Of a stretch of DNA of 64,000 bases, positions 53,207 to 63,125 are shown piece by piece. The notes beneath the pieces were generated by a model. It saw only the letters and a program-made list of their open reading frames with translations. It was not told the origin of the DNA and did no database searches. How positions within the stretch are numbered: the stretch's first letter is position 1; each line of letters opens with the position of its first letter. The DNA is taken from NCBI GenBank assembly GCA_946405135.1, contig CAMJGD010000011.1:1-64000 (forward strand), written 5' to 3'. Source of the DNA: an uncultured Clostridiaceae bacterium. Lineage in GTDB: Bacteria; Bacillota; Clostridia; Clostridiales; Clostridiaceae. The translations under genes were made by a program, and so were the position numbers.

Positions 53207-54304
53207 GTGAAAGATATAAAAACATATACTGAACATGGTGGAAATGTATATAGTGATGAAGGATTATTAAAAGGCAAAAATATAATAGATTTTAGTTCTA
53301 ATATAAATCCTTTAGGAGTACCTAAAAGCTTTTTAAATAATATAGATGAAGCTTTAGAAAGCGTTATTAGATATCCTGACATAGAATATAAAAGACTAAA
53401 AAAAGCCATTATAGAATATCATGCTTCAGAAACAAAATTGGAAGAAGATAATATAGTGGTGGGCAATGGAGCTGCAGAAATTATAGATCTGTCCCTTAGT
53501 CTTTTTAAAAATATTTTAATATCAGTGCCCGCTTTTGTAGAATATGAAAAAACAGCTCGCAAGTGGGGAAAAAATATAGAATTCTCCTATTTAAAAGAAG
53601 ATATGCACTATGATTATGAAGATATAATTAAAAAGATTGATGGAGCAGATGCAGTTATTCTAGGCAATCCTAATAATCCCAATGGAAACCTTATACATAA
53701 AGAAAAATTTTATAAAATACTGGATAAATGTGAAAGAGAAAATAAAATAGTGATAATAGACGAAGCTTTTATAGAATTTACAGGAAATAAGAGCTTGAGC
53801 TTTGTGGAGGATTTAAAGAGCTACAAATCAATTTTTATAATAAGAGCTCTCACTAAATTTTTTGCTCTTCCTGGCATAAGGCTTGGCTACGGAATTAGCA
53901 GCAATAAGGAAATGATCAAAAATATAAAATCTATTCAAAATCCTTGGAATGTAAATTGTTTTGCAGAAACTGCAGGAGTATATGTACTTAAGGATAAGGC
54001 ATATATAGAAGATACATTGAAGTTTATGAATTCTGAAAGAAAGTTTTTTGTAGAGTCATTAAAACATATAGATTTTATAAAAAGAGTATACAATACTGAA
54101 GCTAACTATGTTTTGTGCAGTCTTTCAAAAATAGAAGCCTCTAAACTTTATAAACTATGTTTAGATCACTCTGTAGCCATAAGAGTATGCCATAACTATA
54201 GAGGTTTAAAAGGTGAATTTGTTAGATTTGCTATAAAAAGCAGAAAAGATAACTTAAGACTTTTAGAAGTATTAAATATTATCAGTGAAAATTTGAGGTG
54301 CTAA
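53207..54304 (+). CDS. cobD: L-threonine-O-3-phosphate decarboxylase
   Basis: 365-aa PLP enzyme of aminotransferase fold. HGGNVYSDEG, LGNPNNPNG, IIDEAFIEF, and the PLP lysine in RALTKFFALPGIRLGYG. It makes the (R)-1-amino-2-propanol phosphate arm. The start is GTG behind GAGAGGG. Position next to cbiB supports CobD rather than histidinol-phosphate aminotransferase. Confidence 0.9.
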   Translation: MKDIKTYTEHGGNVYSDEGLLKGKNIIDFSSNINPLGVPKSFLNNIDEALESVIRYPDIEYKRLKKAIIEYHASETKLEEDNIVVGNGAAEIIDLSLSLFKNILISVPAFVEYEKTARKWGKNIEFSYLKEDMHYDYEDIIKKIDGADAVILGNPNNPNGNLIHKEKFYKILDKCERENKIVIIDEAFIEFTGNKSLSFVEDLKSYKSIFIIRALTKFFALPGIRLGYGISSNKEMIKNIKSIQNPWNVNCFAETAGVYVLKDKAYIEDTLKFMNSERKFFVESLKHIDFIKRVYNTEANYVLCSLSKIEASKLYKLCLDHSVAIRVCHNYRGLKGEFVRFAIKSRKDNLRLLEVLNIISENLRC

Positions 54305-54307
54305 AAC

Positions 54308-55642
54308 ATGAAAAGTTTAATAATAGCTTCAGACAGCAGCGGCGGAGGGAAAACCACGGTTACCCTTGGACTTATGAAAGCTCTTAAAAATAGAGGCTTT
54401 CATCTTAGTACCTATAAAGTGGGACCTGATTACATAGACCCAGCCTTTCATAAGCATATTACAGGTTGGGATTCAAGAAATTTAGATATATTTCTTATGG
54501 GTGAGGCTGGTGTAAAGGCTTCTTATTCTAGAGGAGTAAAGCATGGAGCCTTAGGTATTATAGAAGGTGTTATGGGGCTATATGATGGAAAAGGCATAGA
54601 CACGGAGTATTCCACAGCTCATGTAGCTAAGGTTTTGAATATACCTGTAATACTGGTATTATCACCTAAAGCTCAAAGTACAACTCTTTGTGCGGAGATA
54701 AATGGTATTTTGAATTTTGATAGAAAAGTGAAGATAGCAGGAGTTATTTTAAATAATATAGGTGAAAGCTATTACAAATTATTAAAAGCTGCTATAGAAA
54801 AGCATTGCAGCATAGAAGTTTTTGGATTTATTCCAAAAGATGATAAATTGTCTATTAAAAGCAGGCATCTTGGATTGATTCAAAGCAGTGAAATTCAAGA
54901 TTTAAATGAAAAGATAGACTATTTAAGTGAGCTTTTTGAAAAATATGTAGATATAGATAGTCTTTTAAAAATTTTTAAAGATACTAATACTTTTAAAGAT
55001 GATTACCACTTGGATGATATAGGCATAAACATAGCTGTAGCCAAGGATAAAGCTTTTTCTTTTTATTATAAAGAAAATATAGAGCTTTTAGAAGAACTAG
55101 GCAATGTAACATATTTTAGCCCAATGAAAGATAAAGCTATACCTGAAAATACAGATTTTTTATATTTAGGAGGAGGTTATCCAGAAGTATTTTCTAAAGA
55201 ATTAAGTGAAAATAAAGAGATGCTCCAAAGTATTAAAACTGCTTTAGATTCAGGACTTTGCTGCTATGGTGAATGTGGTGGGCTTATGTATTTATGTAAC
55301 ACTATAGATAATGTGCCCATGGTAAACTTTTTAAAAGGAAAGGCTTATCTTACAAATAGACTTCAAAATTTTGGTTATGCTAAAGTTTGTATTAAAGAAG
55401 AAAATAAAATTTTACCTAAAGGCATGGAAATCAATTGTCACGAGTTTCATAAATCCTACATAGAGTCAGAAGAAAAGAAAATATATGAAATTATGAAAGA
55501 AAGCTATGATGGAAAGATAAAGTGTTGGAACTGCGGATATGCAAAGGGCAATACTTTGGCAGCCTACGCTCATATTCACTTTTTTTCTAATATAAATTTT
55601 TTAAAGGAAATAATAAAAAGAATTCCACAAAACAATCTATAG
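54308..55642 (+). CDS. cbiA: Cobyrinate a,c-diamide synthase
   Basis: 444 aa. P-loop SDSSGGGKTTVTLGLMKAL, YKVGPDYIDPAFH, and the amidotransferase Cys in CCYGECGGLMYL. Amidates the a and c side chains. Three bases after cobD. Confidence 0.94.
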   Translation: MKSLIIASDSSGGGKTTVTLGLMKALKNRGFHLSTYKVGPDYIDPAFHKHITGWDSRNLDIFLMGEAGVKASYSRGVKHGALGIIEGVMGLYDGKGIDTEYSTAHVAKVLNIPVILVLSPKAQSTTLCAEINGILNFDRKVKIAGVILNNIGESYYKLLKAAIEKHCSIEVFGFIPKDDKLSIKSRHLGLIQSSEIQDLNEKIDYLSELFEKYVDIDSLLKIFKDTNTFKDDYHLDDIGINIAVAKDKAFSFYYKENIELLEELGNVTYFSPMKDKAIPENTDFLYLGGGYPEVFSKELSENKEMLQSIKTALDSGLCCYGECGGLMYLCNTIDNVPMVNFLKGKAYLTNRLQNFGYAKVCIKEENKILPKGMEINCHEFHKSYIESEEKKIYEIMKESYDGKIKCWNCGYAKGNTLAAYAHIHFFSNINFLKEIIKRIPQNNL

Positions 55643-55658
55643 TAAGGATGTGCTGATT

Positions 55659-56288
55659 ATGGATTATATAAAAAAACCTATGGAGATAGAAAAAAGAAGC
55701 TTTGAAATTATAGGAGAAGAAATGGGAAACCATAACTTCAGTGAAAAAGAGCTTAATATAGTAAAAAGGGTTATTCATGCTACTGCAGATTTTGAATACA
55801 AAGATATTTTATATATAAGAGAAGGAGCTATAGAAACTGCTAAAAGCTTATTGAGTAAAGGTATAACCATATATACAGATACCAATATGGCTCTTTCAGG
55901 CATTAACAAAAAAACTCTTAAAGCTTTAAATTGCAATGCAGTATGCTATGTGGACAAAGAAGAAGTAAGCATAATAGCTAAAGAAAGGGGAATTACTCGT
56001 TCTATGGCTGCATTAGAAAAGGCCTTAGAGGATGGAGTTGAATTTTTTGTGTTTGGTAATGCACCTACTGCCTTATTTAGACTTAAAGAATTAGTAGAAC
56101 AAGGCAAAGGACAACCTAAATTTATAATAGGTGCTCCTGTAGGTTTTGTGGGAGCAAGTGAGTCAAAAGAAGAAATAGAAAAACTTACTGTACCTATGAT
56201 TATGGTAAGAGGAAGAAAAGGTGGAAGCACAGTGGCAGCAGCTATTGTCAATGCCCTTATGTATATGATAACTAGACCGGAAAATTGA
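55659..56288 (+). CDS. cbiC: Cobalt-precorrin-8 methylmutase
   Basis: About 209 aa from the ATG at 55659 (AAGGATG upstream; a GTG at 55650 is too close). Catalytic His in VIHATADFEYKD; VGAPVGFVGASESKE and RGRKGGSTVAAAIVNAL are diagnostic. Moves a methyl group to C12. Confidence 0.93.
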   Translation: MDYIKKPMEIEKRSFEIIGEEMGNHNFSEKELNIVKRVIHATADFEYKDILYIREGAIETAKSLLSKGITIYTDTNMALSGINKKTLKALNCNAVCYVDKEEVSIIAKERGITRSMAALEKALEDGVEFFVFGNAPTALFRLKELVEQGKGQPKFIIGAPVGFVGASESKEEIEKLTVPMIMVRGRKGGSTVAAAIVNALMYMITRPEN

Positions 56289-56318
56289 TTTAACTGCTCT
56301 TTTATGAGGTGAATATCT

Positions 56319-57416
56319 ATGGTTGATTTATTTGTAAATTGTGATGGCAAAAGGTTAAGATGCGGTTATACCACAGGATCTTGCGCAGCAGCAGCGGCTA
56401 AAGCAGCTACTATGCTTTTATATGACTTGGCTGAAAAAATAGATTATATACATATAGATACCCCTAAAGGTATTTCCTTAAAGCTTCCTATAAATAAAAT
56501 CATTAAAGGGAAAAATTTTGTAGAATGTTATGTGATGAAAGATGGGGGAGATGACCCGGATGTAACTTCTGGAATTCTCATAGGTGCAAGAGCAGAAAAA
56601 AAAGAAAAAGGCTATAGTCTTAAGGGTGGAAAAGGTGTAGGTACAGTAATGGGAGAGGGTTTATATGTAGACAAAGGAGAACCTGCCATAAATCCTGTAC
56701 CAAGACTTATGATAGAAAAAGAAGTAGGAAAAGTTCTTCCAGAAGGTAAAGGAGTAGAGATTACCATAATGGTTCCTGAAGGAGAGGAAATAGCCAAAAA
56801 GACTTTTAATCCAAGACTTAACATACAGGGAGGTATATCTATCTTAGGCACTACGGGGATAGTGACTCCTATGTCAGAAGAAGCTTTGAAAGAATCAATT
56901 AAAATGGAGATAGAACAGAAGGTAAAAAAGGGCAATAAGAGTTTAATTTTTGTTTTTGGAAATATGGGAGAAGAAGAAGCTTTAGCTTTAGGTTATAGTA
57001 GAGAAAAAATAGTTATTATATCAAATTTTGTAGGATACGCTCTAAATATAAGTGTAGAGAATAAAATAAAAGAAATAACCATAGTAGGGCATATAGGAAA
57101 GCTCTGCAAAATAGCTGCAGGATGTTTTCATACTCATAGCAGGGTCTGCGATGTTAGATTAGAAGTAATTGCTTTAGAGCTAGCCCTTTTAGGTGCGGAT
57201 AAAAGTTTAGTAGAAGAAATATACTCACAAAAAACTACAGAAGGTGCTGTAAAAATTTTAAAGGAAAAATACAAAGATAAATATAAGGATATATATAAGC
57301 ACATAGCAGAAAAGGTTAAGTATAAAATGGAACAATATAGTTATAATTCTATAAATGTTAATGTAGTCATGTTTCACGGTTCAAAGAATACAGAGCTGCT
57401 CTATAGAATTTGCTGA
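56319..57416 (+). CDS. cbiD: Cobalt-precorrin-5B C1-methyltransferase
   Basis: 365 aa. [16 protein letters not shown] at the N-terminus, [16 protein letters not shown], and [18 protein letters not shown] identify CbiD. It is confined to the anaerobic pathway. GAGGTGAA precedes the ATG. Confidence 0.94.
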   Translation: MVDLFVNCDGKRLRCGYTTGSCAAAAAKAATMLLYDLAEKIDYIHIDTPKGISLKLPINKIIKGKNFVECYVMKDGGDDPDVTSGILIGARAEKKEKGYSLKGGKGVGTVMGEGLYVDKGEPAINPVPRLMIEKEVGKVLPEGKGVEITIMVPEGEEIAKKTFNPRLNIQGGISILGTTGIVTPMSEEALKESIKMEIEQKVKKGNKSLIFVFGNMGEEEALALGYSREKIVIISNFVGYALNISVENKIKEITIVGHIGKLCKIAAGCFHTHSRVCDVRLEVIALELALLGADKSLVEEIYSQKTTEGAVKILKEKYKDKYKDIYKHIAEKVKYKMEQYSYNSINVNVVMFHGSKNTELLYRIC

Positions 57417-57432
57417 TAAATGGGGTGATAGT

Positions 57433-58053
57433 ATGGTTTATATTGTTGGAATAGGCCCAGGGCATAGGGATTATATTTTACCTAAAGCTTTAGATACATT
57501 AGAAAAAAGTGATATTATATTAGGCTTTTACAGGGCTATAGAAAGCCTTAATTTTATAGCTGTTCCTAAAGTTAAAGTGCATAGTCTTAGGGAAATAATT
57601 GAATTTGTAATTAAAAATCCTAAAAAGACCATATCCATAGCTGCCTCTGGTGACCCAAACTTTTATGGAATATCATCTTATATTAAAAATAATTATGAAG
57701 GGGAAATAAATATAATTCCCGGATTAAGCTCATTTCAATATTTATGCACTAAGTTAAATAAGCCTTGGCAAAATGCTTATCTTGGGAGTTTACATGGCAG
57801 AGAAGCAGATTTTATAAAAATGGTTAAGGGAAATAAGCTTTCCATATGGCTGACAGACAGTAATAATTTCCCAGGAAATATATGTAACAGACTTTTAGAA
57901 AATAGTATGCATCCTAAAGTATACATAGGAGAAAATCTATCTTATGAAGAAGAAAAAATATACGAAGGATATCCAGAAGATTTTGTAAATAAAGATTTTA
58001 ATGAGTTAAATGTGGTATTAATAGAAAACAATATAGATATCTTGGAGGAATAA
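57433..58053 (+). CDS. cbiE: Cobalt-precorrin-7 C5-methyltransferase
   Basis: 206 aa, tetrapyrrole methyltransferase fold: IVGIGPGHRDYILPKALDTL, AASGDPNFYGISSYI, IIPGLSSFQYLC. It works with CbiT, encoded separately six bases later (fused as CobL in some species). Confidence 0.92.
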   Translation: MVYIVGIGPGHRDYILPKALDTLEKSDIILGFYRAIESLNFIAVPKVKVHSLREIIEFVIKNPKKTISIAASGDPNFYGISSYIKNNYEGEINIIPGLSSFQYLCTKLNKPWQNAYLGSLHGREADFIKMVKGNKLSIWLTDSNNFPGNICNRLLENSMHPKVYIGENLSYEEEKIYEGYPEDFVNKDFNELNVVLIENNIDILEE

Positions 58054-58058
58054 AACCC

Positions 58059-58628
58059 ATGATTTTTATAAAAGATGAAGAATTTTTAAGGGGAGAATCC
58101 CCTATGACCAAAGAAGAAGTTAGGATAATAAGTATAGCAAAAATGGAACTGAAAGAAGATTATAGATGTTTAGATATAGGAGCAGGGACTGGTTCTGTAT
58201 CTATTCAGATGGCTAAATTTTGCTTAAAGGGTAAAGTATTAGCTATTGAAAAAGAGGATAAAGCTATTCAAACTTTATATGAAAATATAAATAAGTTTGG
58301 GTGTCACAATATAGAAGTTATTAAAGGAGAAGCTTCAAATATGCTAGATTCTATAGAGCCAGGATTTGATAGCATATTTGTAGGAGGAAGCGGAGGAAAT
58401 ATAGAAAACATAATAGAGAAAAGCAGTAACTTACTAAAACCTCAAGGCAGGATGATCTTAAACTTTGTTACCCTAGATAATGTATATAGAGCTATAAAAA
58501 CTCTTGAAGATTTAGAATTTCATGTAGAGTGCAGTCAAATAGCTGTAAGCAAAGCTAGAGGAAAAAGCTATATGCTTTTTGCCAATAATCCAATTTTTAT
58601 ACTATGTGCTGAAAAAAGAAAAGAATAA
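58059..58628 (+). CDS. cbiT: Cobalt-precorrin-6B C15-methyltransferase (decarboxylating)
   Basis: 189 aa, Rossmann-type methyltransferase with the SAM loop CLDIGAGTGSVSIQMAKF. DEEFLRGESPMTKEEVR is the usual N-terminal family motif. Methylates C15 and decarboxylates the C12 acetate. An 87-bp gap follows before cbiL. Confidence 0.93.
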   Translation: MIFIKDEEFLRGESPMTKEEVRIISIAKMELKEDYRCLDIGAGTGSVSIQMAKFCLKGKVLAIEKEDKAIQTLYENINKFGCHNIEVIKGEASNMLDSIEPGFDSIFVGGSGGNIENIIEKSSNLLKPQGRMILNFVTLDNVYRAIKTLEDLEFHVECSQIAVSKARGKSYMLFANNPIFILCAEKRKE

Positions 58629-58715
58629 AACAGGCTAAGTTAAAAGTGAATATTATTTAATATTAATAATTGAAATCAATTATATGAATTTACAGATTAG
58701 TCATAGGAGGATAAT

Positions 58716-59381
58716 ATGGGTAAACTTTATGGAGTTGGAGTTGGTCCTGGAGACAAAGAGTTATTAACTATAAAAGCTATAAAGGTTATAGAAAAATGTG
58801 ATGTAGTTGTGGTACCTAGTGCTATGGCTGGAGGTAAGAGTATAGCTTATGAAATTGCGGAAGACTATATAAAAAAGGATACTGAGATTTTAATTAAACA
58901 TTTTCCTATGGGAGGAGAAGAACAAGAAGAAAAGATTTATGAAGCTTTTAAATCCATTGAAGAAAAGTTAAAACAAGGAAAAGATGTAGCATTTTTAACC
59001 ATAGGGGATCCTTTTGTTTACAGCACCTACATATATTTGCTTAAGTACATAGAAGAACATGGCTATGAAACAGAAACCATACCAGGTATAACTTCATTTT
59101 GTGCTTGTGCAAGTCTTGCAAATCAGCCTTTAGTCATAGGTGATGAGCCACTTTTAATACTTCCTGCTTCTAGATTAGATTCTATAAAAGATGAAAAATA
59201 TGTGGTTATAATGAAGGTATACAAGGTAGAAAAGCAAGTTATAGATTTTCTTGAGCACAAAGGTTATGACTACATTTATATAAAAAGGGCAGGAAGAGAA
59301 GGACAAAAAGTTTTAAAGCATAAAGAAGATATATTAAAAGAAAAAGAATATATGTCCATAATAATAGCTACTAAGAGGTGA
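58716..59381 (+). CDS. cbiL: Cobalt-precorrin-2 C20-methyltransferase
   Basis: 221 aa: GVGVGPGDKELLTIKAIKVI, TIGDPFVYSTYIYLL, TIPGITSFCACASLANQPL. The long form with a late IVIMKVYK segment is typical of CbiL/CobI. GGAGG precedes the ATG. Confidence 0.92.
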   Translation: MGKLYGVGVGPGDKELLTIKAIKVIEKCDVVVVPSAMAGGKSIAYEIAEDYIKKDTEILIKHFPMGGEEQEEKIYEAFKSIEEKLKQGKDVAFLTIGDPFVYSTYIYLLKYIEEHGYETETIPGITSFCACASLANQPLVIGDEPLLILPASRLDSIKDEKYVVIMKVYKVEKQVIDFLEHKGYDYIYIKRAGREGQKVLKHKEDILKEKEYMSIIIATKR

Positions 59382-59385
59382 TAAA

Positions 59386-60141
59386 ATGGTATATTTTATT
59401 GGAGCAGGACCAGGAGATGTGGATTTAATAACAGTAAAAGGAAGAGATATTTTAGGTAAAGCAGATACAGTTATATATGCAGGTTCTTTAGTAAGCAGTG
59501 AGCATTTAGAATTTTGCAAAACAGGAGTGGAAGTCTATAATTCTGCTTCCATGACTTTAGAAGAAGTAATAGAAGTTATGAAAAAAGGTGAAAGTGAAAA
59601 TAAGCTTATAGTAAGGCTTCATACAGGAGATCCTTCTATATATGGAGCTATAAAAGAGCAGATGGATGAGCTAGACAAGTTAAATATTTCCTATGAAGTT
59701 ATACCAGGGGTTAGCTCATTTTCCGCAGCAGCGGCAGCTATAAAAAAAGAATTTACATTACCTTCTGTAAGTCAAACTGTTATTTTAACAAGAGTAGAAG
59801 GAAGAACACCGGTGCCTTCTACACAAGATATTGAAATCCTTGCAAAAACTCAAGCTTCCATGGCTATATTTTTATCTGTTTCCATGATAGATAAAGTTGT
59901 AGATAAATTAAAAAAAGGCTATGGAAGAGAAGATGTACCTATAGCTGTAATAGAAAGAGCTACTTGGGAAGATCAAAGAATTATTTATGGTACTTTAGAA
60001 AATATAGCTGAAAAGGTAAAAGCTTTTAATATAACAAAATGTGCACAGATATTAGTAGGAGATTTTATTCAATGCCATTATGAAAAAAGTTATCTTTATG
60101 ATAAAGAATTTACTCATATGTATAGAAAGGGATTAAAATGA
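59386..60141 (+). CDS. cbiF: Cobalt-precorrin-4 C11-methyltransferase
   Basis: 251 aa: FIGAGPGDVDLITVKGRDIL, VRLHTGDPSIYGAIKEQMD, IPGVSSFSAAAAAIKKEFTL and TRVEGRTPVP, diagnostic of CbiF/CobM. Its end overlaps cbiG by four bases. Confidence 0.94.
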   Translation: MVYFIGAGPGDVDLITVKGRDILGKADTVIYAGSLVSSEHLEFCKTGVEVYNSASMTLEEVIEVMKKGESENKLIVRLHTGDPSIYGAIKEQMDELDKLNISYEVIPGVSSFSAAAAAIKKEFTLPSVSQTVILTRVEGRTPVPSTQDIEILAKTQASMAIFLSVSMIDKVVDKLKKGYGREDVPIAVIERATWEDQRIIYGTLENIAEKVKAFNITKCAQILVGDFIQCHYEKSYLYDKEFTHMYRKGLK

Positions 60142-61145
60142 ACACAGCCATAGTAACTTTTACCCTTCAAGGAAATGAAATAGTGAAAAAACTTTCAAAG
60201 ACCATGACTTTAGTTCATTATAGCAAAGAACTATGTGAAGATTTTCAGTTAAGCAAATTGACTAAAACACTTATGGAGCAGTATGATGCCATCATATTTG
60301 TAGGAGCTTTAGGTATAGCTGTAAGAGCCATAGCACCATATATAACCTCAAAAGATAAAGATCCTGCAGTAATAGTTATTGATAATGGCTGTAAATATGT
60401 TATCAGCCTGTTAAGTGGTCACTTAGGTGGAGCTAATGAGCTTTGTCTAAAATTAAGCAGTATACTAAAAGCTGAAGCTGTAATCACCACTGCTACAGAT
60501 AGCTTAGGCATAGAAGCCCCAGATATAGTAGCTAAAAATCATGGGCTTTTGATTGAAGATTTAAAAAAGGCTAAAGTTATATCTTCATTGCTGGTAGCAG
60601 GAAAAAAGGTAGCCTTTTATGACGAAAAAGGTATTATAAGCTTACCTTCTGGTTATGTGCCTAAGTCACAAAATTTAGAGCAGTTTTCTGCGTTAGTTTT
60701 AGTTACTAACAAAATAAAAAATATTGAAGAAGATTCATGGGAAATACCGGTTTTGAGGCTCATAAGAAAAGATATAGTCCTTGGTATAGGTTGCAAAAAA
60801 AATTATTCTGAAGAGACTATGCTAGAAAAAGTGAAACAGGCTTTAATGGATAATAATATAGATTTTAGAGCAGTGAAAGCCTTAGCTACAGTAGAGATAA
60901 AAAAGGATGAAAGAGCCATAATAAAACTTAAAGAGGCTTTAAACTGTAATATTAATATATTTACTCTAGAAGAAATAAAAAGGGTTCAGCATAAATATGA
61001 AGGAAGCGATTTTGTGGAAAATGTATTGGGAGTAAGAGCAGTATGTGAGCCTTGCGTGGAGCTTTCTGGAGCAAAATGCTTAACTTATAAGTTGAATTTA
61101 GGAGGCATGACCCTTTGTATAGGAGAAATGGGGGATAAACTGTGA
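60138..61145 (+). CDS. cbiG: Cobalt-precorrin-5A hydrolase
   Basis: 335 aa with N-terminal, middle and C-terminal CbiG domains. FVGALGIAVRAIAPYI, VISLLSGHLGGANELC and LGIGCKKNYSEE are family landmarks. Opens the delta-lactone and releases the C20 fragment as acetaldehyde. ATGA overlap with cbiF. Confidence 0.93.
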   Translation: MNTAIVTFTLQGNEIVKKLSKTMTLVHYSKELCEDFQLSKLTKTLMEQYDAIIFVGALGIAVRAIAPYITSKDKDPAVIVIDNGCKYVISLLSGHLGGANELCLKLSSILKAEAVITTATDSLGIEAPDIVAKNHGLLIEDLKKAKVISSLLVAGKKVAFYDEKGIISLPSGYVPKSQNLEQFSALVLVTNKIKNIEEDSWEIPVLRLIRKDIVLGIGCKKNYSEETMLEKVKQALMDNNIDFRAVKALATVEIKKDERAIIKLKEALNCNINIFTLEEIKRVQHKYEGSDFVENVLGVRAVCEPCVELSGAKCLTYKLNLGGMTLCIGEMGDKL

Positions 61146-61921
61146 TAGGTCTTATACTTGGAACTTCTGAAGGTAAGAAAATACTGTCTATGCTAAATGA
61201 TTTTACAGAAGATATATTTATAACTACAGCTACAACTTATGGCGGGGAACTATTGAAAGATTATAAGTATAAAGAGCTAAATACTAAACCTTTAAATAAA
61301 GAAGAATTAAAAGAAAAAATAATTAAAAATAAAATAAATATTCTTGTGGATGCTTCCCATCCTTATGCTTCTGAAATAACAAGCAATGCTATAGAAGTTT
61401 GTAAACAGTTAAAAATAAAATATATAAGGTATGAAAGACCTTCTGTGGTAAAAAAGTATACACAGTATGAAAAATTAGTTTGGGCAAAAAACTATGATGA
61501 GCTAGGAGAAAAGCTGAAAAATATTAATGGAGTAATATTAAATACCACAGGTAGCAGAAATGTAGAAAAGTTTAAAGAGTTTAAGCTTAAAAATAGAATT
61601 ATACATAGGGTACTCCCTACAGTAGAATCTATAAAAAAGTGCATAGAGTCAGGCATTGCAGTAGAAGATATTTTGGCAGTGAAAGGACCTGTAGGAAAAG
61701 AACTTAACAGGGCCTTTATAGATGAGTATAGTGCTAAGGCTATAGTTATGAAAGATAGCGGAGTCCAAGGAGGCACTGAAGAAAAGATTGAAGCGGCAAT
61801 GGAATCAGATATATGGATTTTTGTTATAGAAAGAAGCAGTAAAAACTATGAAATATGCTTTAATGATGAAAGAAATCTAGTGGAGTATTTGAAGAAAATT
61901 TGTAAAGGATTAAAAAATTAA
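61142..61921 (+). CDS. cbiJ: Cobalt-precorrin-6A reductase
   Basis: 259 aa: LILGTSEGKKILSML, DASHPYASEITSNAIEVC, RYERPS, and KGPVGKELNRAFID. NAD(P)H-dependent reduction of the macrocycle. The GTG start overlaps the cbiG stop by four bases. Confidence 0.92.
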   Translation: MIGLILGTSEGKKILSMLNDFTEDIFITTATTYGGELLKDYKYKELNTKPLNKEELKEKIIKNKINILVDASHPYASEITSNAIEVCKQLKIKYIRYERPSVVKKYTQYEKLVWAKNYDELGEKLKNINGVILNTTGSRNVEKFKEFKLKNRIIHRVLPTVESIKKCIESGIAVEDILAVKGPVGKELNRAFIDEYSAKAIVMKDSGVQGGTEEKIEAAMESDIWIFVIERSSKNYEICFNDERNLVEYLKKICKGLKN

Positions 61922-61962
61922 ACTTTAAAACATAAATTTTAAAAGAGAAAAGGAGAGTTACT

Positions 61963-62685
61963 TTGAAAAAGCTATATGTAATAGGTATAGGTCCTGGAGG
62001 ATTAGAACATATGACTTTAAAAGCAAAAAAAGCTATAGAGGAAAGTGAAGTTATAGTAGGATATACAAAGTACATAGATATGATAAAAGATTTAATAGGT
62101 GATAGGGAAATATTTTCTACAGCTATGAGGGGAGAAGAAGAAAGGTGCAAAAAAGCATTAGAGATGGCTCATTCTAAGGTGGTTTCAGTGATAAGTACTG
62201 GTGACAGCGGAATATATGGCATGGCAGGACTTATATTAGAGCTATGTAAAGAAGAAGATATGCCTTTTATAGAGATAGTCCCTGGAGTAACTGCTTCTTC
62301 TGCAGCAGCATCTTTAGTAGGAGCACCTCTCATGCATGATAATTGCAATATTAGCTTAAGTGATCTTATGACACCTTATGAGCAGATAAAAAAGAGAGTA
62401 GACATGGCAGCAGCTGGAGACTTTGTTATATCCATATATAATCCTAAAAGTAAGGGAAGACCTCATTATCTTATGGAGTGTATAAATATAATAAAAAACT
62501 ATAGAAAAGGCACTACTCCTGTAGCTGTGGTAAGAAATGCACTAAGGCAGCAGGAGGAATATAACATTTTTACTTTAGATGATTTTGATGACAGCAAGGT
62601 AGATATGTTTTCCATTGTAATCATAGGAAATAGTCAAAGTTATGTTAAACATGGAAAGGTTATAACGCCTAGAGGATATTTGTAA
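61963..62685 (+). CDS. cbiH: Cobalt-precorrin-3 C17-methyltransferase
   Basis: 240 aa: VIGIGPGGLEHMTLKAKKAI, STGDSGIYGMAGLILEL, IVPGVTASSAAASLVGAPLM, and SIYNPKSKGRPHYL, the CbiH/CobJ hallmark. The TTG start has AGGAGAG upstream. Last gene of the operon in this window; no strong terminator follows it. Confidence 0.93.
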   Translation: MKKLYVIGIGPGGLEHMTLKAKKAIEESEVIVGYTKYIDMIKDLIGDREIFSTAMRGEEERCKKALEMAHSKVVSVISTGDSGIYGMAGLILELCKEEDMPFIEIVPGVTASSAAASLVGAPLMHDNCNISLSDLMTPYEQIKKRVDMAAAGDFVISIYNPKSKGRPHYLMECINIIKNYRKGTTPVAVVRNALRQQEEYNIFTLDDFDDSKVDMFSIVIIGNSQSYVKHGKVITPRGYL

Positions 62686-62702
62686 TTTAATATATATAAC
62701 AG

Positions 62703-62731
62703 TTGTAAAAATATATAAAATGTAATAATAT
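62703..62731 (+). promoter_or_regulatory. Possible promoter of the cbiMN unit
   Basis: TTGTAA, 17-bp spacer, TAATAT, 40 bp before the second riboswitch. Moderate match only. Confidence 0.4.
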
Positions 62732-62770
62732 GATATTAGAAAGTTTATTACTTTGTAAAAATTAAATAGA

Positions 62771-62965
62771 AATTTAGGTGCCTCTTTAACTAGAGGTGAA
62801 AAGGGAATGCGGTTTAAATCCGCAGCAGCCCCCGCTACTGTATTTGAGGACGAGCCTTAATTTAATCCACTTCTTTTATGAGGGAAGGATAAGGTGAGGA
62901 TGAATCTTAAGCCAGGAGACCTGCCTAAATTGAAATATGAAAGCTTTCGGAGGGAAAGTCTGTCT
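62771..62965 (+). ncRNA. Cobalamin riboswitch (second)
   Basis: CAGCCCCCGCTACTGTA (62826-62842), AAAAGGGAA, GAGGACGAGCC, GGGAAGGATAAGG, and AGCCAGGAGACCTGCC are all present. Closing stem AATTTAGG / CCTAAATT at 62771-62778 and 62924-62931. It would repress cobalt import when B12 is plentiful. Confidence 0.95.
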
Positions 62966-62981
62966 ATACATGACAAGATAC

Positions 62982-63038
62982 CCAGCTTTTGCTGGTTTTT
63001 TTGTTTATAACAGCACCTCTTTTGGTGCTGTTTTTTTA
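62982..63038 (+). terminator. Two tandem intrinsic terminators after the second riboswitch
   Basis: CCAGC-TTTT-GCTGG then seven T's, followed by AACAGCACC / GGTGCTGTT then seven T's (63009-63037). The first suits the riboswitch platform; the second gives a further stop ahead of cbiM. Confidence 0.85.
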
Positions 63039-63125
63039 TAAATGAAGTGATGGCCATCACTTAGTATGTTTATTTAATCATACTATCCTTCAAATTAAAG
63101 TAATAAAAAATAGGGGGAAAAATAA

